In this document: piece by piece, positions 17,970 to 26,324 of the stretch
Numbering within the stretch: the first letter of the stretch is position 1
Layout of the letters: every line of letters starts with the position of its first letter
From: Lutibacter sp.
GTDB taxonomy: Bacteria; Bacteroidota; Bacteroidia; Flavobacteriales; Flavobacteriaceae
DNA length: 38,262 bases
NCBI GenBank assembly: GCA_003516285.1
Contig: DPCK01000021.1
Coordinates: 118,331 to 156,592 of the forward strand
Direction of reading: 5' to 3'
Notes under the pieces: model-generated
The model's input: only the letters and a program-made list of their open reading frames with translations
What the model was told of the DNA's origin: nothing
Databases searched by the model: none
Made by a program: the position numbers and the translations under genes

Positions 17970-19814
17970 TCAAATTCCTTTATCAGATTCAAACACATTA
18001 TTTTCTCTTTCAATATCCGCCATCAATTGAGATGGATCAATCTCTACTGATTTCACTTCTTTTGAAGCGGAAAAAGTGTAAGTTGGATTTGCCCAAGACC
18101 AATTTTTAATTAGTTTTGCATCGGTGGTTTTTTCGCCACGCATCATACTTAAAGGAATGTAAAAATTCTCTGTGCTGCCGTCAACATAAGTGACTGCAAC
18201 ATCGATGGGCATCGGCATTTGACCAACTCTCGCCAACGTAACCGAATTTCCCTCAACTTTCGCCACAGCATAATCAATGGTGTGCGTGGTTTGCGTCCAT
18301 TCATTCAAAAACCAATCTAGTTGAATTCTCGATATTTTCTCGGCAGTTCGTTTAATGTCGTTGGGTGTTGGATGCTTGAATTTAAAAGCTTCAAAATATT
18401 TTTTGATGGTTTTTTGCACATTTTCTTCTCCGATGATATAATTCAGCTGAGACAGAAACATACTGCCTTTGGTATAACTTCCAATACTGAAAGCGGCATT
18501 GGTGTTAAATCGATCGGCGTGTGTGGTTAAAGGTTCTTCAATATTGTTTTTTACCGCATAAAAATAGCCTCTATAATTTTTTGCGTTTGGTTTACCATCG
18601 CCGCCTTCCAGAATTAAACTGGAAGCCAAGGTTGAAATGTAAGATGTAAATCCTTCATCCATCCACGAGTGTTTGCTCTCATTGGTTGCCAAAATCTGTT
18701 GAAACCAGCTATGCGCCAATTCGTGAAAAACCGTTCCCACAATGTCCCTCAAAGATTCTCCACCCTCAACCAAAGTACACATTGCGTATTCCATACCGCC
18801 ATCGCCACCCTGAATCACCGAATATTGTTTCCAAGGATATTCTCCTATATTTTCATTGAAATACTGCAGCGCTTTCTCTGTTAAAGGCTGAACTTCTTTC
18901 CAAGCTTTTGCGTATTTTTTATCTTTTTTATAGAAGAAATGAAGCTCTGTTCCGCCGGCGGTTATTAAAATATCGTGCACATAATTTGGATCAGCTGCCC
19001 AGGTAAAATCGTGCACATTTGGCGCCACAAAATGCCATTTCAGTTTTTTTCCCTTCGGAAGGTTTAACGGTTTTGATTTGTCTTCATAACCGTGACCAAC
19101 TTCCTGCGGATTTTGCAAATAACCTGTTCCGCCCACTGTAAATGCTTTATCAATATGAAGCGTCACATCAAAATTTGCCCAAACACCGTGAAATTCACGA
19201 GCGATATATGAATCTGCGTGCCAGCCTTCAAAATCATATTCCGCTATTTTCGGATACCATTGCGCCATCGAAAGCGCTACGCCATCCACACTGTTTCTTC
19301 CTGCCCTGCGAATATGAACAGGAACCTGTCCATCAAAAGTCATATCAAATTTTACTTTTTCGCCTGGTTGAATTGCTTCATTTAGTGTCACTTTTAAAAT
19401 CGTTCCGTCGATGCCATATGTTACGTCTTTCCCATTTTGTTTTAGTGACAATACTTTTAAATAGCCAATTTCATTGGGGTTCAATTTGGCTATTCTGCTT
19501 TCATAAACCGGATTTTCTTTGGTTCCAATATTATTTACCATTCTTTTATCGGGATCTGGAACAGCCTGTAATCTGGCATCCATTTCACTGTTTGGCTGAA
19601 AAGCATTGAAAAACAAATGATAAAAAACGGTGTTTAAAACATCGGGTGAATTGTTGGTGTATGCCAATTCCTGTGTTCCTTTATACTGATAATTTTCTAC
19701 ATCAATATCCACAACCATTTTGTAATCTGCGTGTTGTTGCCAGTAAGTCGTATTATTTTGCGCAAAAACTGCGGTTGAAATAATTGTAAAAAGAAATATA
19801 AAAAATCTATTCAT
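17970..19814 (-). CDS. M1-family metallopeptidase (secreted aminopeptidase)
   Basis: A 614-residue gluzincin. A signal peptide (MNRFFIFLFTIISTAVFAQ) sends it out of the cytoplasm. The zinc site is H364-E-L-A-H368 plus Glu387 in WMDEGF, spaced HExxH-x18-E as in M1 enzymes. The exopeptidase motif is GGMEYAM just upstream of the zinc site, consistent with aminopeptidase activity. The C-terminal region ends without a type IX sorting domain and lacks the long ERAP-like helical domain. It probably trims peptides in the periplasm or outside. It lies downstream of the S8 protease, but a terminator separates them, so it likely has its own promoter. Confidence 0.92.
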   Translation of the reverse strand: MNRFFIFLFTIISTAVFAQNNTTYWQQHADYKMVVDIDVENYQYKGTQELAYTNNSPDVLNTVFYHLFFNAFQPNSEMDARLQAVPDPDKRMVNNIGTKENPVYESRIAKLNPNEIGYLKVLSLKQNGKDVTYGIDGTILKVTLNEAIQPGEKVKFDMTFDGQVPVHIRRAGRNSVDGVALSMAQWYPKIAEYDFEGWHADSYIAREFHGVWANFDVTLHIDKAFTVGGTGYLQNPQEVGHGYEDKSKPLNLPKGKKLKWHFVAPNVHDFTWAADPNYVHDILITAGGTELHFFYKKDKKYAKAWKEVQPLTEKALQYFNENIGEYPWKQYSVIQGGDGGMEYAMCTLVEGGESLRDIVGTVFHELAHSWFQQILATNESKHSWMDEGFTSYISTLASSLILEGGDGKPNAKNYRGYFYAVKNNIEEPLTTHADRFNTNAAFSIGSYTKGSMFLSQLNYIIGEENVQKTIKKYFEAFKFKHPTPNDIKRTAEKISRIQLDWFLNEWTQTTHTIDYAVAKVEGNSVTLARVGQMPMPIDVAVTYVDGSTENFYIPLSMMRGEKTTDAKLIKNWSWANPTYTFSASKEVKSVEIDPSQLMADIERENNVFESDKGI

Positions 19815-19860
19815 AAGGGATTTGTTTAGTTACCGCAATATAATCATAACTTTATAAAAC

Positions 19861-19892
19861 AAAAAAACACACGGGTTACCGTGTGTTTTTTT
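19861..19892 (-). terminator. Terminator after the S8 protease gene
   Basis: Perfect 14-bp stem with the core ACACACGG-GTTA-CCGTGTGT, flanked by seven A and seven T, so it works on the minus strand (and possibly on both). Confidence 0.85.
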
Positions 19893-19917
19893 AACAGAAA
19901 ATTATAAGTTTTGTGAC

Positions 19918-21561
19918 TTAATTCACCATTTTATCGGCCAACAATAAGGCATTATAGGCATTTGCAATACTTCCCGCTTTTGACAAGCTTGAAAATGGCG
20001 CTTTTTCACCTTTTAATCCAGGAACAAGCACTTGTAAATTAACTTTAACACCTGAATTCATAATGATGTGTTTTACCTGACTTGCAGATAATTGTGGATA
20101 ATAAGAACGAATTAATGTGGCAATACCGGCAACTTCTGGCGATGCCATAGAAGTACCGCTGTATTTTGCATATTCGTCTTTTGGCACAGTTGAATAAATT
20201 TGCACTCCAGACGCAAAAACATCAACATTTAGTTTGCCGTAATTAGAAAATGAAGCTGGCATATTTTCGTTGAAATTGGCGCTCAATGCCCCAATGGTAA
20301 TTACATTATCCGAAATTTCAGTTACTTTATCATCAGAATCATTTGGGAAATTGTCTTTTACATCAATATTTTTATTATCGTTTCCGGCAGCGTGCACTAG
20401 CAAAACATCTTTTTCTGCAGCGTATTTAATGGCGTCAAAAACCCATTCTTTGTTTGGAGAAAAGCTTTTTCCAAAACTCATGTTGATTACTTTTGCGCCA
20501 TTATCTACAGCATATCTTATTGCCAACGCAACATCTTTATCGCGCTCATCGCCATCTGGCACCGCTCGAACAGACATTAATTTTGCGTTGTTGGCAACAC
20601 CTTGCAATCCTTTGTTATTGTTGCGTGATGCCAAAATGATTCCGGCCACATGCGTTCCGTGAGATTCTTCCTCTTTTGAACCGATTACAAATCCGTTTCC
20701 ATAATTTCTGTCGTTAAAATCTTCAGGATTGTCACCAACAATGGCGCGTCCGTCAAAATTAAAATCGTAGTTTTTATTTTTCTTTTGAGTTTCGTAATAA
20801 TCCAAATACGCATCTTCATCCAAACCTCTTCCAAAGAGACCAATCAAATCGCCAACTTGCGTTTTTAATGTTTGGTCATCGGTATTGATTCCCTGTAAAT
20901 CTTCCAAAGTAATCGCCTGTTTGCCCAAGTATTTCTTCACTGCGGCAAAATTTGCGCCTATTTGTTCCATTCTGGCCAGGGTTTGAAAATGCCTTGAAGA
21001 AGCGTCTTTGTAAGCTTCCACATATTCTTGGTATTTTTTAAAGTCGGCTTTTTCTGCTTCACTTATGTTTTCCATTGTTTTTCCTTCAAAACGAGGATTT
21101 AATTTGGCAACAATCCTAGTGATTTCTAACTGTTCTGGAGCAGCATCACCGTTTCCACCTAAAAAGTTCCATCCATAAATATCATCTACATAACCATTTT
21201 TGTCATCATCAATGCCATTTCCTGCAATTTCTTTGGTATTGGTCCAAAGCACGTCTTTTAAATCTTCGTGCTCAATGTCAATTCCGGAATCAATAACTCC
21301 CACAATAACTGTTACTCCTTTTTTCCCTTCTAAAAATTTATAGGCTTTGGCCAAGCTCATTCCGGGAATGGTATCCGCCACCAAATCGGCGTGTGCCCAA
21401 TGGTTGAATTGTTCTTCGCCAATGGCGCCTTTCTTTTGTGTCATAGAAACAGTGGTTTCCATAGTTGGAACTGGCTTATCTGTGATAGATTTTACAGAAC
21501 CGCAACTTGCTAATGAAATTGTTGCCAATGCAACAACAAACATCGATTTAAATATTCTCAT
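19918..21561 (-). CDS. S8-family serine protease, lipoprotein
   Basis: A 547-residue subtilisin-like protease. Signal peptide with lipobox SLASC (Cys20), so it is membrane-anchored. The catalytic triad is Asp91 (VIDSGID), His301 (SHGTHVAG) and Ser471 (GTSMASPE); the oxyanion Asn is in AAGNDNKN. The Asp-to-His distance is about 210 residues, where classical subtilisins have about 30, because of a Glu/Lys-rich inserted stretch (about 135-270). It is 13 bases downstream of the MBL-fold gene, so the two form an operon. The substrate is unknown. Confidence 0.93.
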   Translation of the reverse strand: MRIFKSMFVVALATISLASCGSVKSITDKPVPTMETTVSMTQKKGAIGEEQFNHWAHADLVADTIPGMSLAKAYKFLEGKKGVTVIVGVIDSGIDIEHEDLKDVLWTNTKEIAGNGIDDDKNGYVDDIYGWNFLGGNGDAAPEQLEITRIVAKLNPRFEGKTMENISEAEKADFKKYQEYVEAYKDASSRHFQTLARMEQIGANFAAVKKYLGKQAITLEDLQGINTDDQTLKTQVGDLIGLFGRGLDEDAYLDYYETQKKNKNYDFNFDGRAIVGDNPEDFNDRNYGNGFVIGSKEEESHGTHVAGIILASRNNNKGLQGVANNAKLMSVRAVPDGDERDKDVALAIRYAVDNGAKVINMSFGKSFSPNKEWVFDAIKYAAEKDVLLVHAAGNDNKNIDVKDNFPNDSDDKVTEISDNVITIGALSANFNENMPASFSNYGKLNVDVFASGVQIYSTVPKDEYAKYSGTSMASPEVAGIATLIRSYYPQLSASQVKHIIMNSGVKVNLQVLVPGLKGEKAPFSSLSKAGSIANAYNALLLADKMVN

Positions 21562-21574
21562 GTTTTGTTTTGTG

Positions 21575-22435
21575 TTAATTAAATACTTCGTTAAATGTAT
21601 AGGTTTGGTTTAATCGCACGCCTTTTTCGTTGTGTTTTACGGTACAAAGTTCATTGGTGGCATCGTGCTCAAAAAACAAGAAATAATTGTTATTTGCAGC
21701 ATTGTTTAAAAACCTGTCTTTTTCTTCCATCGTCAAAAGCGGACGCGTATCATATCCCATCACGTAAGGCAAAGGAATGTGGCCAACGGTCGGCAGTAAA
21801 TCCGACACAAAAACAATGGTTTTATCCTTGTATTGAATGTGGGGAATCATCAGTTTATCGGTATGTCCATTCGCAAATAAAATATCAAAACCAAGGAGCG
21901 TGTTTTTCGCAAAATCACCAGTTGGCAAATCCACTAAATTCAATTGTCCACTTTCTTGGATCGGGTTAATGTTTTCCATTAAAAACGAGGCTTTTTCTCT
22001 CGGATTGGGTTCTACCGCCCATTTCCAATGGTTTTTATTGCTCCAAAATTTGGCATTTTTAAACGCTGGCTCATAGCCGGTACGGTTTTTATTCCACTGA
22101 ATGCTTCCGCCGCAATGGTCGAAATGCAAATGGGTTAAAAAAACATCGGTAATGTCGTCTCTGTGAAAACCATATTTTGCCAGGGAAGCATCCAAAGAAA
22201 AATCTCCGAAAAAATGATAGTAGCTAAAAAACTTTTCTGATTGTTTGTTTCCGGTACCGTTGTCGATTAAAATAAGCCGGTTCCCGTCTTCAATCAACAA
22301 ACAGCGCAGCGCCATATCAATTAAGTTATTTTCGTCTGCAGGGTTTGTGCGTTGCCAGATTACTTTAGGGACCACGCCAAACATAGCACCACCGTCCAAT
22401 TTAAAGTTTCCTGTTTCAATAGGGTAAATTTTCAT
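21575..22435 (-). CDS. MBL-fold metallo-hydrolase
   Basis: A 286-residue metallo-beta-lactamase-fold protein of the lactonase/glyoxalase II-like group. The metal motif is THLHFDHCGG (HxHxDH), with further ligands in FANGHTDKLM and FVSDLLPT, and the first-strand motif is LIDNGTG. No signal peptide is seen. N-acyl-homoserine-lactonase-like or thiolester hydrolase activity is possible, but the fold alone does not tell. It is first in the operon with the S8 protease and has the best promoter in the window directly upstream, overlaid by a palindrome. Confidence 0.9.
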   Translation of the reverse strand: MKIYPIETGNFKLDGGAMFGVVPKVIWQRTNPADENNLIDMALRCLLIEDGNRLILIDNGTGNKQSEKFFSYYHFFGDFSLDASLAKYGFHRDDITDVFLTHLHFDHCGGSIQWNKNRTGYEPAFKNAKFWSNKNHWKWAVEPNPREKASFLMENINPIQESGQLNLVDLPTGDFAKNTLLGFDILFANGHTDKLMIPHIQYKDKTIVFVSDLLPTVGHIPLPYVMGYDTRPLLTMEEKDRFLNNAANNNYFLFFEHDATNELCTVKHNEKGVRLNQTYTFNEVFN

Positions 22436-22450
22436 AAAAAAACTTTAACA

Positions 22451-22478
22451 CAAATATACAAGAATTTATTTTTAACAA
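22451..22478 (-). promoter_or_regulatory. Promoter of the MBL/S8 operon
   Basis: On the minus strand: -33 TTG (22476-22478), 17-base spacer, -7 box TATATTTG (22451-22458). This full match lies 15 bases upstream of the MBL ATG. Confidence 0.75.
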
Positions 22479-22487
22479 CGTGTTAAA
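22471..22487. promoter_or_regulatory. Palindrome over the -33 box, likely operator
   Basis: TTTAACA-ACG-TGTTAAA, perfect 7-bp arms, covering the -33 TTG. A third half-site TTTAACA lies at 22444-22450, just past the -7 box. The arrangement suits a repressor; no regulator gene is adjacent. Confidence 0.5.
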
Positions 22488-22494
22488 GAAAACA

Positions 22495-22523
22495 AAAAAC
22501 CCAAGCAAATTGCTTAGGTTTTT
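22495..22523 (-). terminator. Terminator after tRNA-Cys
   Basis: Hairpin AAGCA-AAT-TGCTT extended by CC/GG and A/T arms with one mismatch; on the minus strand it ends in a T-tract. It sits 4 bases past the tRNA. Confidence 0.75.
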
Positions 22524-22526
22524 AAG

Positions 22527-22597
22527 AGGCGTCTAGCGGATTCGAACCGCTGTACGAGGTTTTGCAGACCTCTGCCTAGCCACTCGGCCAAAACGCC
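22527..22597 (-). tRNA. tRNA-Cys (GCA)
   Basis: 71-nt tRNA on the minus strand. The acceptor stem is GGCGTTT paired with AGACGCC, the anticodon arm is GAGGT-CTGCAAA-ACCTC with anticodon GCA, and the T-arm is AGCGG-TTCGAAT-CCGCT. The discriminator base is U, as tRNA-Cys requires. CCA is not encoded. A -7 box lies 13 bases upstream and a terminator immediately downstream, so it is a single-gene unit. Confidence 0.95.
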
Positions 22598-22609
22598 ATT
22601 AAAGGATTG

Positions 22610-22617
22610 CAAATTTA
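22610..22617 (-). promoter_or_regulatory. Candidate -7 box for tRNA-Cys
   Basis: TAAATTTG on the minus strand matches TAnnTTTG, 13 bases from the mature 5' end. Confidence 0.55.
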
Positions 22618-22927
22618 AGAAATTTTTTTTATTGTTTAATCGTTTAATCGCGGATTTGTTTAATTGTTCTGTCATCGCAAAGTTATTGACAAAAACCTAT
22701 GGCAATCTGTTATTGGTTTTATAGAATTGTCGCATGTATGCAATTATCTATTATTACTTTGGTTTTTAGCGATTTAACCTACGGTTCGAAGGCAATATTT
22801 TTAATTTTCAATATTAATGGGGCCTTTTCCGCCATCTGGCGGGGAACGCCCATCGTATTTTTCAACTTAGCTCCTGCAGGCAAAATTCTTTTCTTTTACC
22901 TAATCAAACTTCGGTCTTCCAACTTTA
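22618..22927. other. Intergenic region with a decayed repeat
   Basis: A 310-base gap between tRNA-Cys and the end of corA. It holds one copy of the CCGCCA/TGGCGG element at 22829-22852. No gene is supported. Confidence 0.5.
22829..22852 (+). repeat. Palindromic intergenic element, copy 1 (decayed)
   Basis: Core CCGCCATCTGGCGG followed by GGAACGCCCA. It differs from copy 3 (31204-31230) at two positions over 24 bases. Only the palindromic end is left here. Confidence 0.65.
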
Positions 22928-23992
22928 TTAAAACCACTTTTTCTTTTTGAAATAGAATATCATAGAAACCGCCAAAACCAACATAACGCCTAACATCATA
23001 AAATAACCATATTTAAAATGAAGCTCGGGTAAATAATCGAAATTGGTCCCGTAAACGCCGGCAATAAAGGTTAGAGGAATAAAAATGACGGAGAAAACGG
23101 TTAAAAATTTAATGATATCGTTTAATTTGCTGCTGATGGTGGTGTGATAAACCTGAAGCTGGTCGGAGAGAATTTCACGATAACTTTCTAAGGATTCTAT
23201 GGCCTGGTTGACATTATTTTTTAGATCTTCAAAATTTACATAAACGTTATCGGCTAATAATTCTGAATCTAATTTTAGCAATTCAACCACTATTTCACGG
23301 CATGGTTTAATGGATTTGTTTAAATAAATAATTTCCTTTTTAAAATTATTGATTTCTATTAAGGTTGATTCCTTGGCATTATTCAGCAAATGTATTTCCA
23401 GTGCTTCAATTTTTTCTCCAATTTGACTGATGATGTAATTGTAATTGTCAAAAACGATGTCCATTAAAGCAAATGCCAAATAATCGGTTCTGGAGCTTCG
23501 AATTCTTCTTTTGTTTTTTCGCATTCGGTCTCTTATCGGATCAAAAACATCTCCTATTTTCTCCTGAAATAACAATAAAATATGTTCTTTAAGGATAATG
23601 ACTATATTTTCTGAAGAAATATAATTTCGTTTTTCATCGTACTGCAACATTTTAAAAGAAATATAGATACAATTGTCGTATTCCTGAATTTTTGGACGTG
23701 CGTGTGTGTTCATAATATCGGCAAGAATTATGGGATCCAATTCAAATTGCTTTGCAATTTCATCCATAATTTTAATATCGTGCAATCCATAAATATTAAG
23801 CCAGGTGGTGGTTGAGGTTTTATTAAATTTCTCAACCTCATTGAGGTCTTTTGCTATAAATTCATCCAGATTTTCAGAATCATAATCTATAACTTCCAAA
23901 ATAACGGCATCACTTTTTTTCTCCCCTTTAAAATGAATTTCATAAGGAGACAATCCGATATGTTCTTTTTTTGTTTTTAGATATCTGGCCAT
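22928..23992 (-). CDS. corA: CorA-family magnesium/cobalt transporter
   Basis: A 354-residue inner-membrane divalent cation channel. It has a large acidic cytoplasmic domain (about 1-285) rich in coiled-coil helices, then two C-terminal membrane helices (about 290-312 and 327-347), with a Lys-rich C-terminus. The family signature YGMN after the first helix reads YGTN here (GVYGTNFDYLPEL), so the Met of GMN is Thr. Overall length and topology are otherwise normal. Mg2+ is the likely substrate, but the changed selectivity motif leaves room for another ion. It stands alone between tRNA-Cys and the GNAT-nitrilase gene on the same strand. Confidence 0.9.
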   Translation of the reverse strand: MARYLKTKKEHIGLSPYEIHFKGEKKSDAVILEVIDYDSENLDEFIAKDLNEVEKFNKTSTTTWLNIYGLHDIKIMDEIAKQFELDPIILADIMNTHARPKIQEYDNCIYISFKMLQYDEKRNYISSENIVIILKEHILLLFQEKIGDVFDPIRDRMRKNKRRIRSSRTDYLAFALMDIVFDNYNYIISQIGEKIEALEIHLLNNAKESTLIEINNFKKEIIYLNKSIKPCREIVVELLKLDSELLADNVYVNFEDLKNNVNQAIESLESYREILSDQLQVYHTTISSKLNDIIKFLTVFSVIFIPLTFIAGVYGTNFDYLPELHFKYGYFMMLGVMLVLAVSMIFYFKKKKWF

Positions 23993-24062
23993 TTTGTAAA
24001 GTTAAAATTTAATTAAGACCGAAGTCGGAAGTTAAACGAATCAAATTATTGAACATTTATCC

Positions 24063-24098
24063 AAAAAAACAGAAATCACCTAAAATTAATGATTTCTG
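24063..24098 (-). terminator. Terminator after the GNAT-nitrilase gene
   Basis: Perfect 9-bp stem CAGAAATCA / TGATTTCTG (24070-24098) with a T-tract of seven on the minus strand. Confidence 0.85.
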
Positions 24099-24142
24099 CT
24101 TTAAAATGTTTGTTTTCTGTAAAATAAATTTACAAAATATAT

Positions 24143-25666
24143 CTATTTTTTATTCAACTCATAAATATCTTTGCGCCTATCTTTTAAATTTCTGACAGTT
24201 CCCAGTTGGTTTAATTCCCGCAAGGAATCAATATCCACATCGGCAATTAAAATCATTTCAGAATTGGCGGTTGCTTCTGCTTTTATCCCGTTGGTTGGAA
24301 ATGCAAAATCGCAAGGTGTAAACACCATAGACTGCGCATATTGTATGTCCATATTGTGCACATTCGGTAAATTTCCCACGCTTCCGGCGATGGCCACATA
24401 ACATTCATTTTCTATGGCTCTTGCCTGCGCACAGTTTCTGACTCTTGAATAACCATTTTGGGTATCAGTCAAAAATGGAACAAACAAAATATCCATCCCA
24501 TCATCGGCTAACAAACGGCCAAGCTCCGGAAATTCAACATCGTAACAAATTAAAATGCCAATTTTTCCGCAATCGGTATCAAAGGTTTGTATTTTACTGC
24601 CGCCCTGCATCCCCCAAACTTTTGCTTCGTTTGGTGTGATATGCAATTTTTCATAACGCTCAATGGTTCCGTCTCTTTTGCATAAATAACCCACATTGTA
24701 AAGCTTGTTGTCTACAATTTCAGGCATACTTCCAGAGATGATATTGATGTTGTACGAAATGGCAAATTTTGCAAATTTATCAACAATGGCTGAAGTATGT
24801 TTTGCGAGCTCACGGATGGCTTCCGACTCTGATAAATGGTTGTTTTCTGCCATTAAAGGTGCATTAAAAAACTCGGGGAAAAGCGCAAAATCGGATCTAT
24901 ATCCCGAAACCGAATCCACAAAAAATTCAGCTTGGTGCAATAACTCATCCAGGTTTTTGTAAGATCTCATTTGCCATTGTATCAATCCAAGGCGCACTAT
25001 TTTTTTTATGGTTACCGTTGAGCTTAAATCCTCTTTTTCAAAGTAAATATTGTCCCATTCCAACAATACCGCGTAATCATTGGAGGCTTCATCACCTTCA
25101 AGATAATTCTTCAGAATTTTTGTTGGATGAAAGTCGTTTGAAATCTGAAAATTAAACACAGGATCGTGAATTTCCTTTTTTCTTACCTTATCAATGTATT
25201 GCTTTGGGGTAAGTTTATCGGCATAAAGGTGATAATTGGGAATTCGGCCACCAAAAGCCATACCTCTCAGGTTAAGTTTCTCGCACAATTCTTTTCTGTA
25301 ATCATACAATCTTCTTCCCAAACGAAGTCCGCGAAATTCTGGTTTTATAAAAACATCAATTCCGTACAGCATATCGCCTTCGGGTTTATGGGTATTAAAC
25401 GAATAATTGCCCGTAATTTCCTGATAAGTATGTACTTTTTCGATCCTTTTATAATCCACAATAATCGATAAAGCGCATCCTGCAATTTGATTATTGACTT
25501 TAATTACCACTTGGCCTTCAGGAAAACGGCTGATTAAAGATTCCATTTGGCGTTCACTCCAATAAGCATCTGGAATTCCTGTGTAGGACTCAATCATTGC
25601 TTTTTTAAGCTCCTGGTAATCGTCAATGCTTAAAAAAGACAATTCAATGTTTTCGATTTTTTTCAT
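24143..25666 (-). CDS. GNAT N-acetyltransferase / carbon-nitrogen hydrolase fusion
   Basis: A 507-residue two-domain protein. The N-terminal part (about 1-210) is a GNAT acyltransferase with DVFIKPEFRGLRLGRRLYDYR, the acetyl-CoA loop. The C-terminal part (about 225-500) is a nitrilase-superfamily amidase with the full triad Glu265 (FPEFF), Lys340 (EKLHITP) and Cys374 (ICYDVEFPE). This fusion is widespread in Bacteroidota, usually annotated as bifunctional, and no substrate is known to me. One domain may acylate an amine and the other release or transfer it. It has its own -7 box and terminator. Confidence 0.92.
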   Translation of the reverse strand: MKKIENIELSFLSIDDYQELKKAMIESYTGIPDAYWSERQMESLISRFPEGQVVIKVNNQIAGCALSIIVDYKRIEKVHTYQEITGNYSFNTHKPEGDMLYGIDVFIKPEFRGLRLGRRLYDYRKELCEKLNLRGMAFGGRIPNYHLYADKLTPKQYIDKVRKKEIHDPVFNFQISNDFHPTKILKNYLEGDEASNDYAVLLEWDNIYFEKEDLSSTVTIKKIVRLGLIQWQMRSYKNLDELLHQAEFFVDSVSGYRSDFALFPEFFNAPLMAENNHLSESEAIRELAKHTSAIVDKFAKFAISYNINIISGSMPEIVDNKLYNVGYLCKRDGTIERYEKLHITPNEAKVWGMQGGSKIQTFDTDCGKIGILICYDVEFPELGRLLADDGMDILFVPFLTDTQNGYSRVRNCAQARAIENECYVAIAGSVGNLPNVHNMDIQYAQSMVFTPCDFAFPTNGIKAEATANSEMILIADVDIDSLRELNQLGTVRNLKDRRKDIYELNKK

Positions 25667-25695
25667 TTTTAATGTAGTGTCTTGTTTTTTTGTAT

Positions 25696-25722
25696 AAAAT
25701 AAGCACCTAAAAGGCTTATTTT
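25696..25722. promoter_or_regulatory. Inverted repeat at the GNAT-nitrilase start site
   Basis: Perfect 9-bp arms AAAATAAGC / GCTTATTTT with a 9-base loop, just downstream of the -7 box. It lacks a following T-tract on the minus strand, so an operator or leader hairpin is more likely than a terminator. Confidence 0.4.
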
Positions 25723-25724
25723 GG

Positions 25725-25732
25725 CAAAATTA
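25725..25732 (-). promoter_or_regulatory. Candidate -7 box for the GNAT-nitrilase gene
   Basis: TAATTTTG on the minus strand matches TAnnTTTG, about 58 bases upstream of the ATG. Confidence 0.5.
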
Positions 25733-25803
25733 CATCTTTTTAAGCAATGATTTTAATATTGTCAAAGCCGATTTAAATATTATAAGCCTGTCTGCCTTTT
25801 TGG

Positions 25804-25901
25804 TGGGCGTTTCCCGCCAGCTGGCAGGTCGGGCTTTCCGCTACAAACTTTCTTCGCCAAAAAAGCTCACAAAGGTTTTCCACTTCAATCCCTTACGCAA
25901 A
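25804..25901 (+). repeat. Palindromic intergenic element, copy 2 (about 98 bp)
   Basis: Starts with TGGGCGTTTCCCGCCAGC and runs to CCCTTACGCAAA. It matches the opposite-strand copy 3 at both ends: 26 of 27 bases at the palindromic end and a similar pattern CTAACGCAGA at the far end. It resembles intergenic repeats I have seen in flavobacterial genomes. No coding capacity. Confidence 0.65.
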
Positions 25902-26324
25902 TGAATTACGATTTTAAAATAAAAAAATTTTGCGGACTTTGCGGTTAAATGCTAATTTTGTTTGAATTGATTTTTTATAATTTTTTACTTGGTTTTTATC
26001 ATATAATAAGCAGTTCGTGGTCAAAACAAATTAAAAATTAAGAGGTAAATAAGAAAAGATTATTAACCCGATTTTTCTCTGTGAATTTTAGTGTTTTTCT
26101 TTGTGAGTCTCTGTGTAATTATTATTTCACCATTTACACTAAGACAAAAAGAAATACACATTACACTAAGACAAAAAGAAATACACAGCGCAATGCTAAA
26201 TAGCTGATTTGAGAAAATAATTATGTGGAGAAGATTGGGCATCCCTCGGCTAGCTTGTCTTGAGCTTAGTCGAAAGGCTCGGGATAAACTTCTCGCCCAA
26301 TTAAGATTTGAGAAAAGAATTATG
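25902..26324. other. Intergenic repeat graveyard next to tRNA-Ala
   Basis: About 420 bases with no supported gene: TGCGGACTTTGCGGTTAA (25932-25949), a region of tandem TACACT/ACACAG-type repeats (26080-26190), a duplicated tRNA 3' end, and a segment 26241-26304 rich in short inverted blocks. Confidence 0.6.
26134..26187. repeat. 27-bp perfect tandem duplication
   Basis: The unit at 26134-26160 (begins TTACACTAAG, ends GAAATACACA) is repeated without change at 26161-26187. Confidence 0.9.

Noticed and set aside
19142..19609. 155-codon plus frame antisense to the M1 peptidase
   Set aside because: Lies wholly within a clear M1 gene on the other strand; shadow frame.
22699..22950. 83-codon plus frame between tRNA-Cys and corA
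   Set aside because: It crosses the decayed palindromic element and overlaps the end of corA antisense; no family pattern.
26134..26187. CRISPR-like repeat
   Set aside because: Only two adjoining copies with no spacers and no cas genes.
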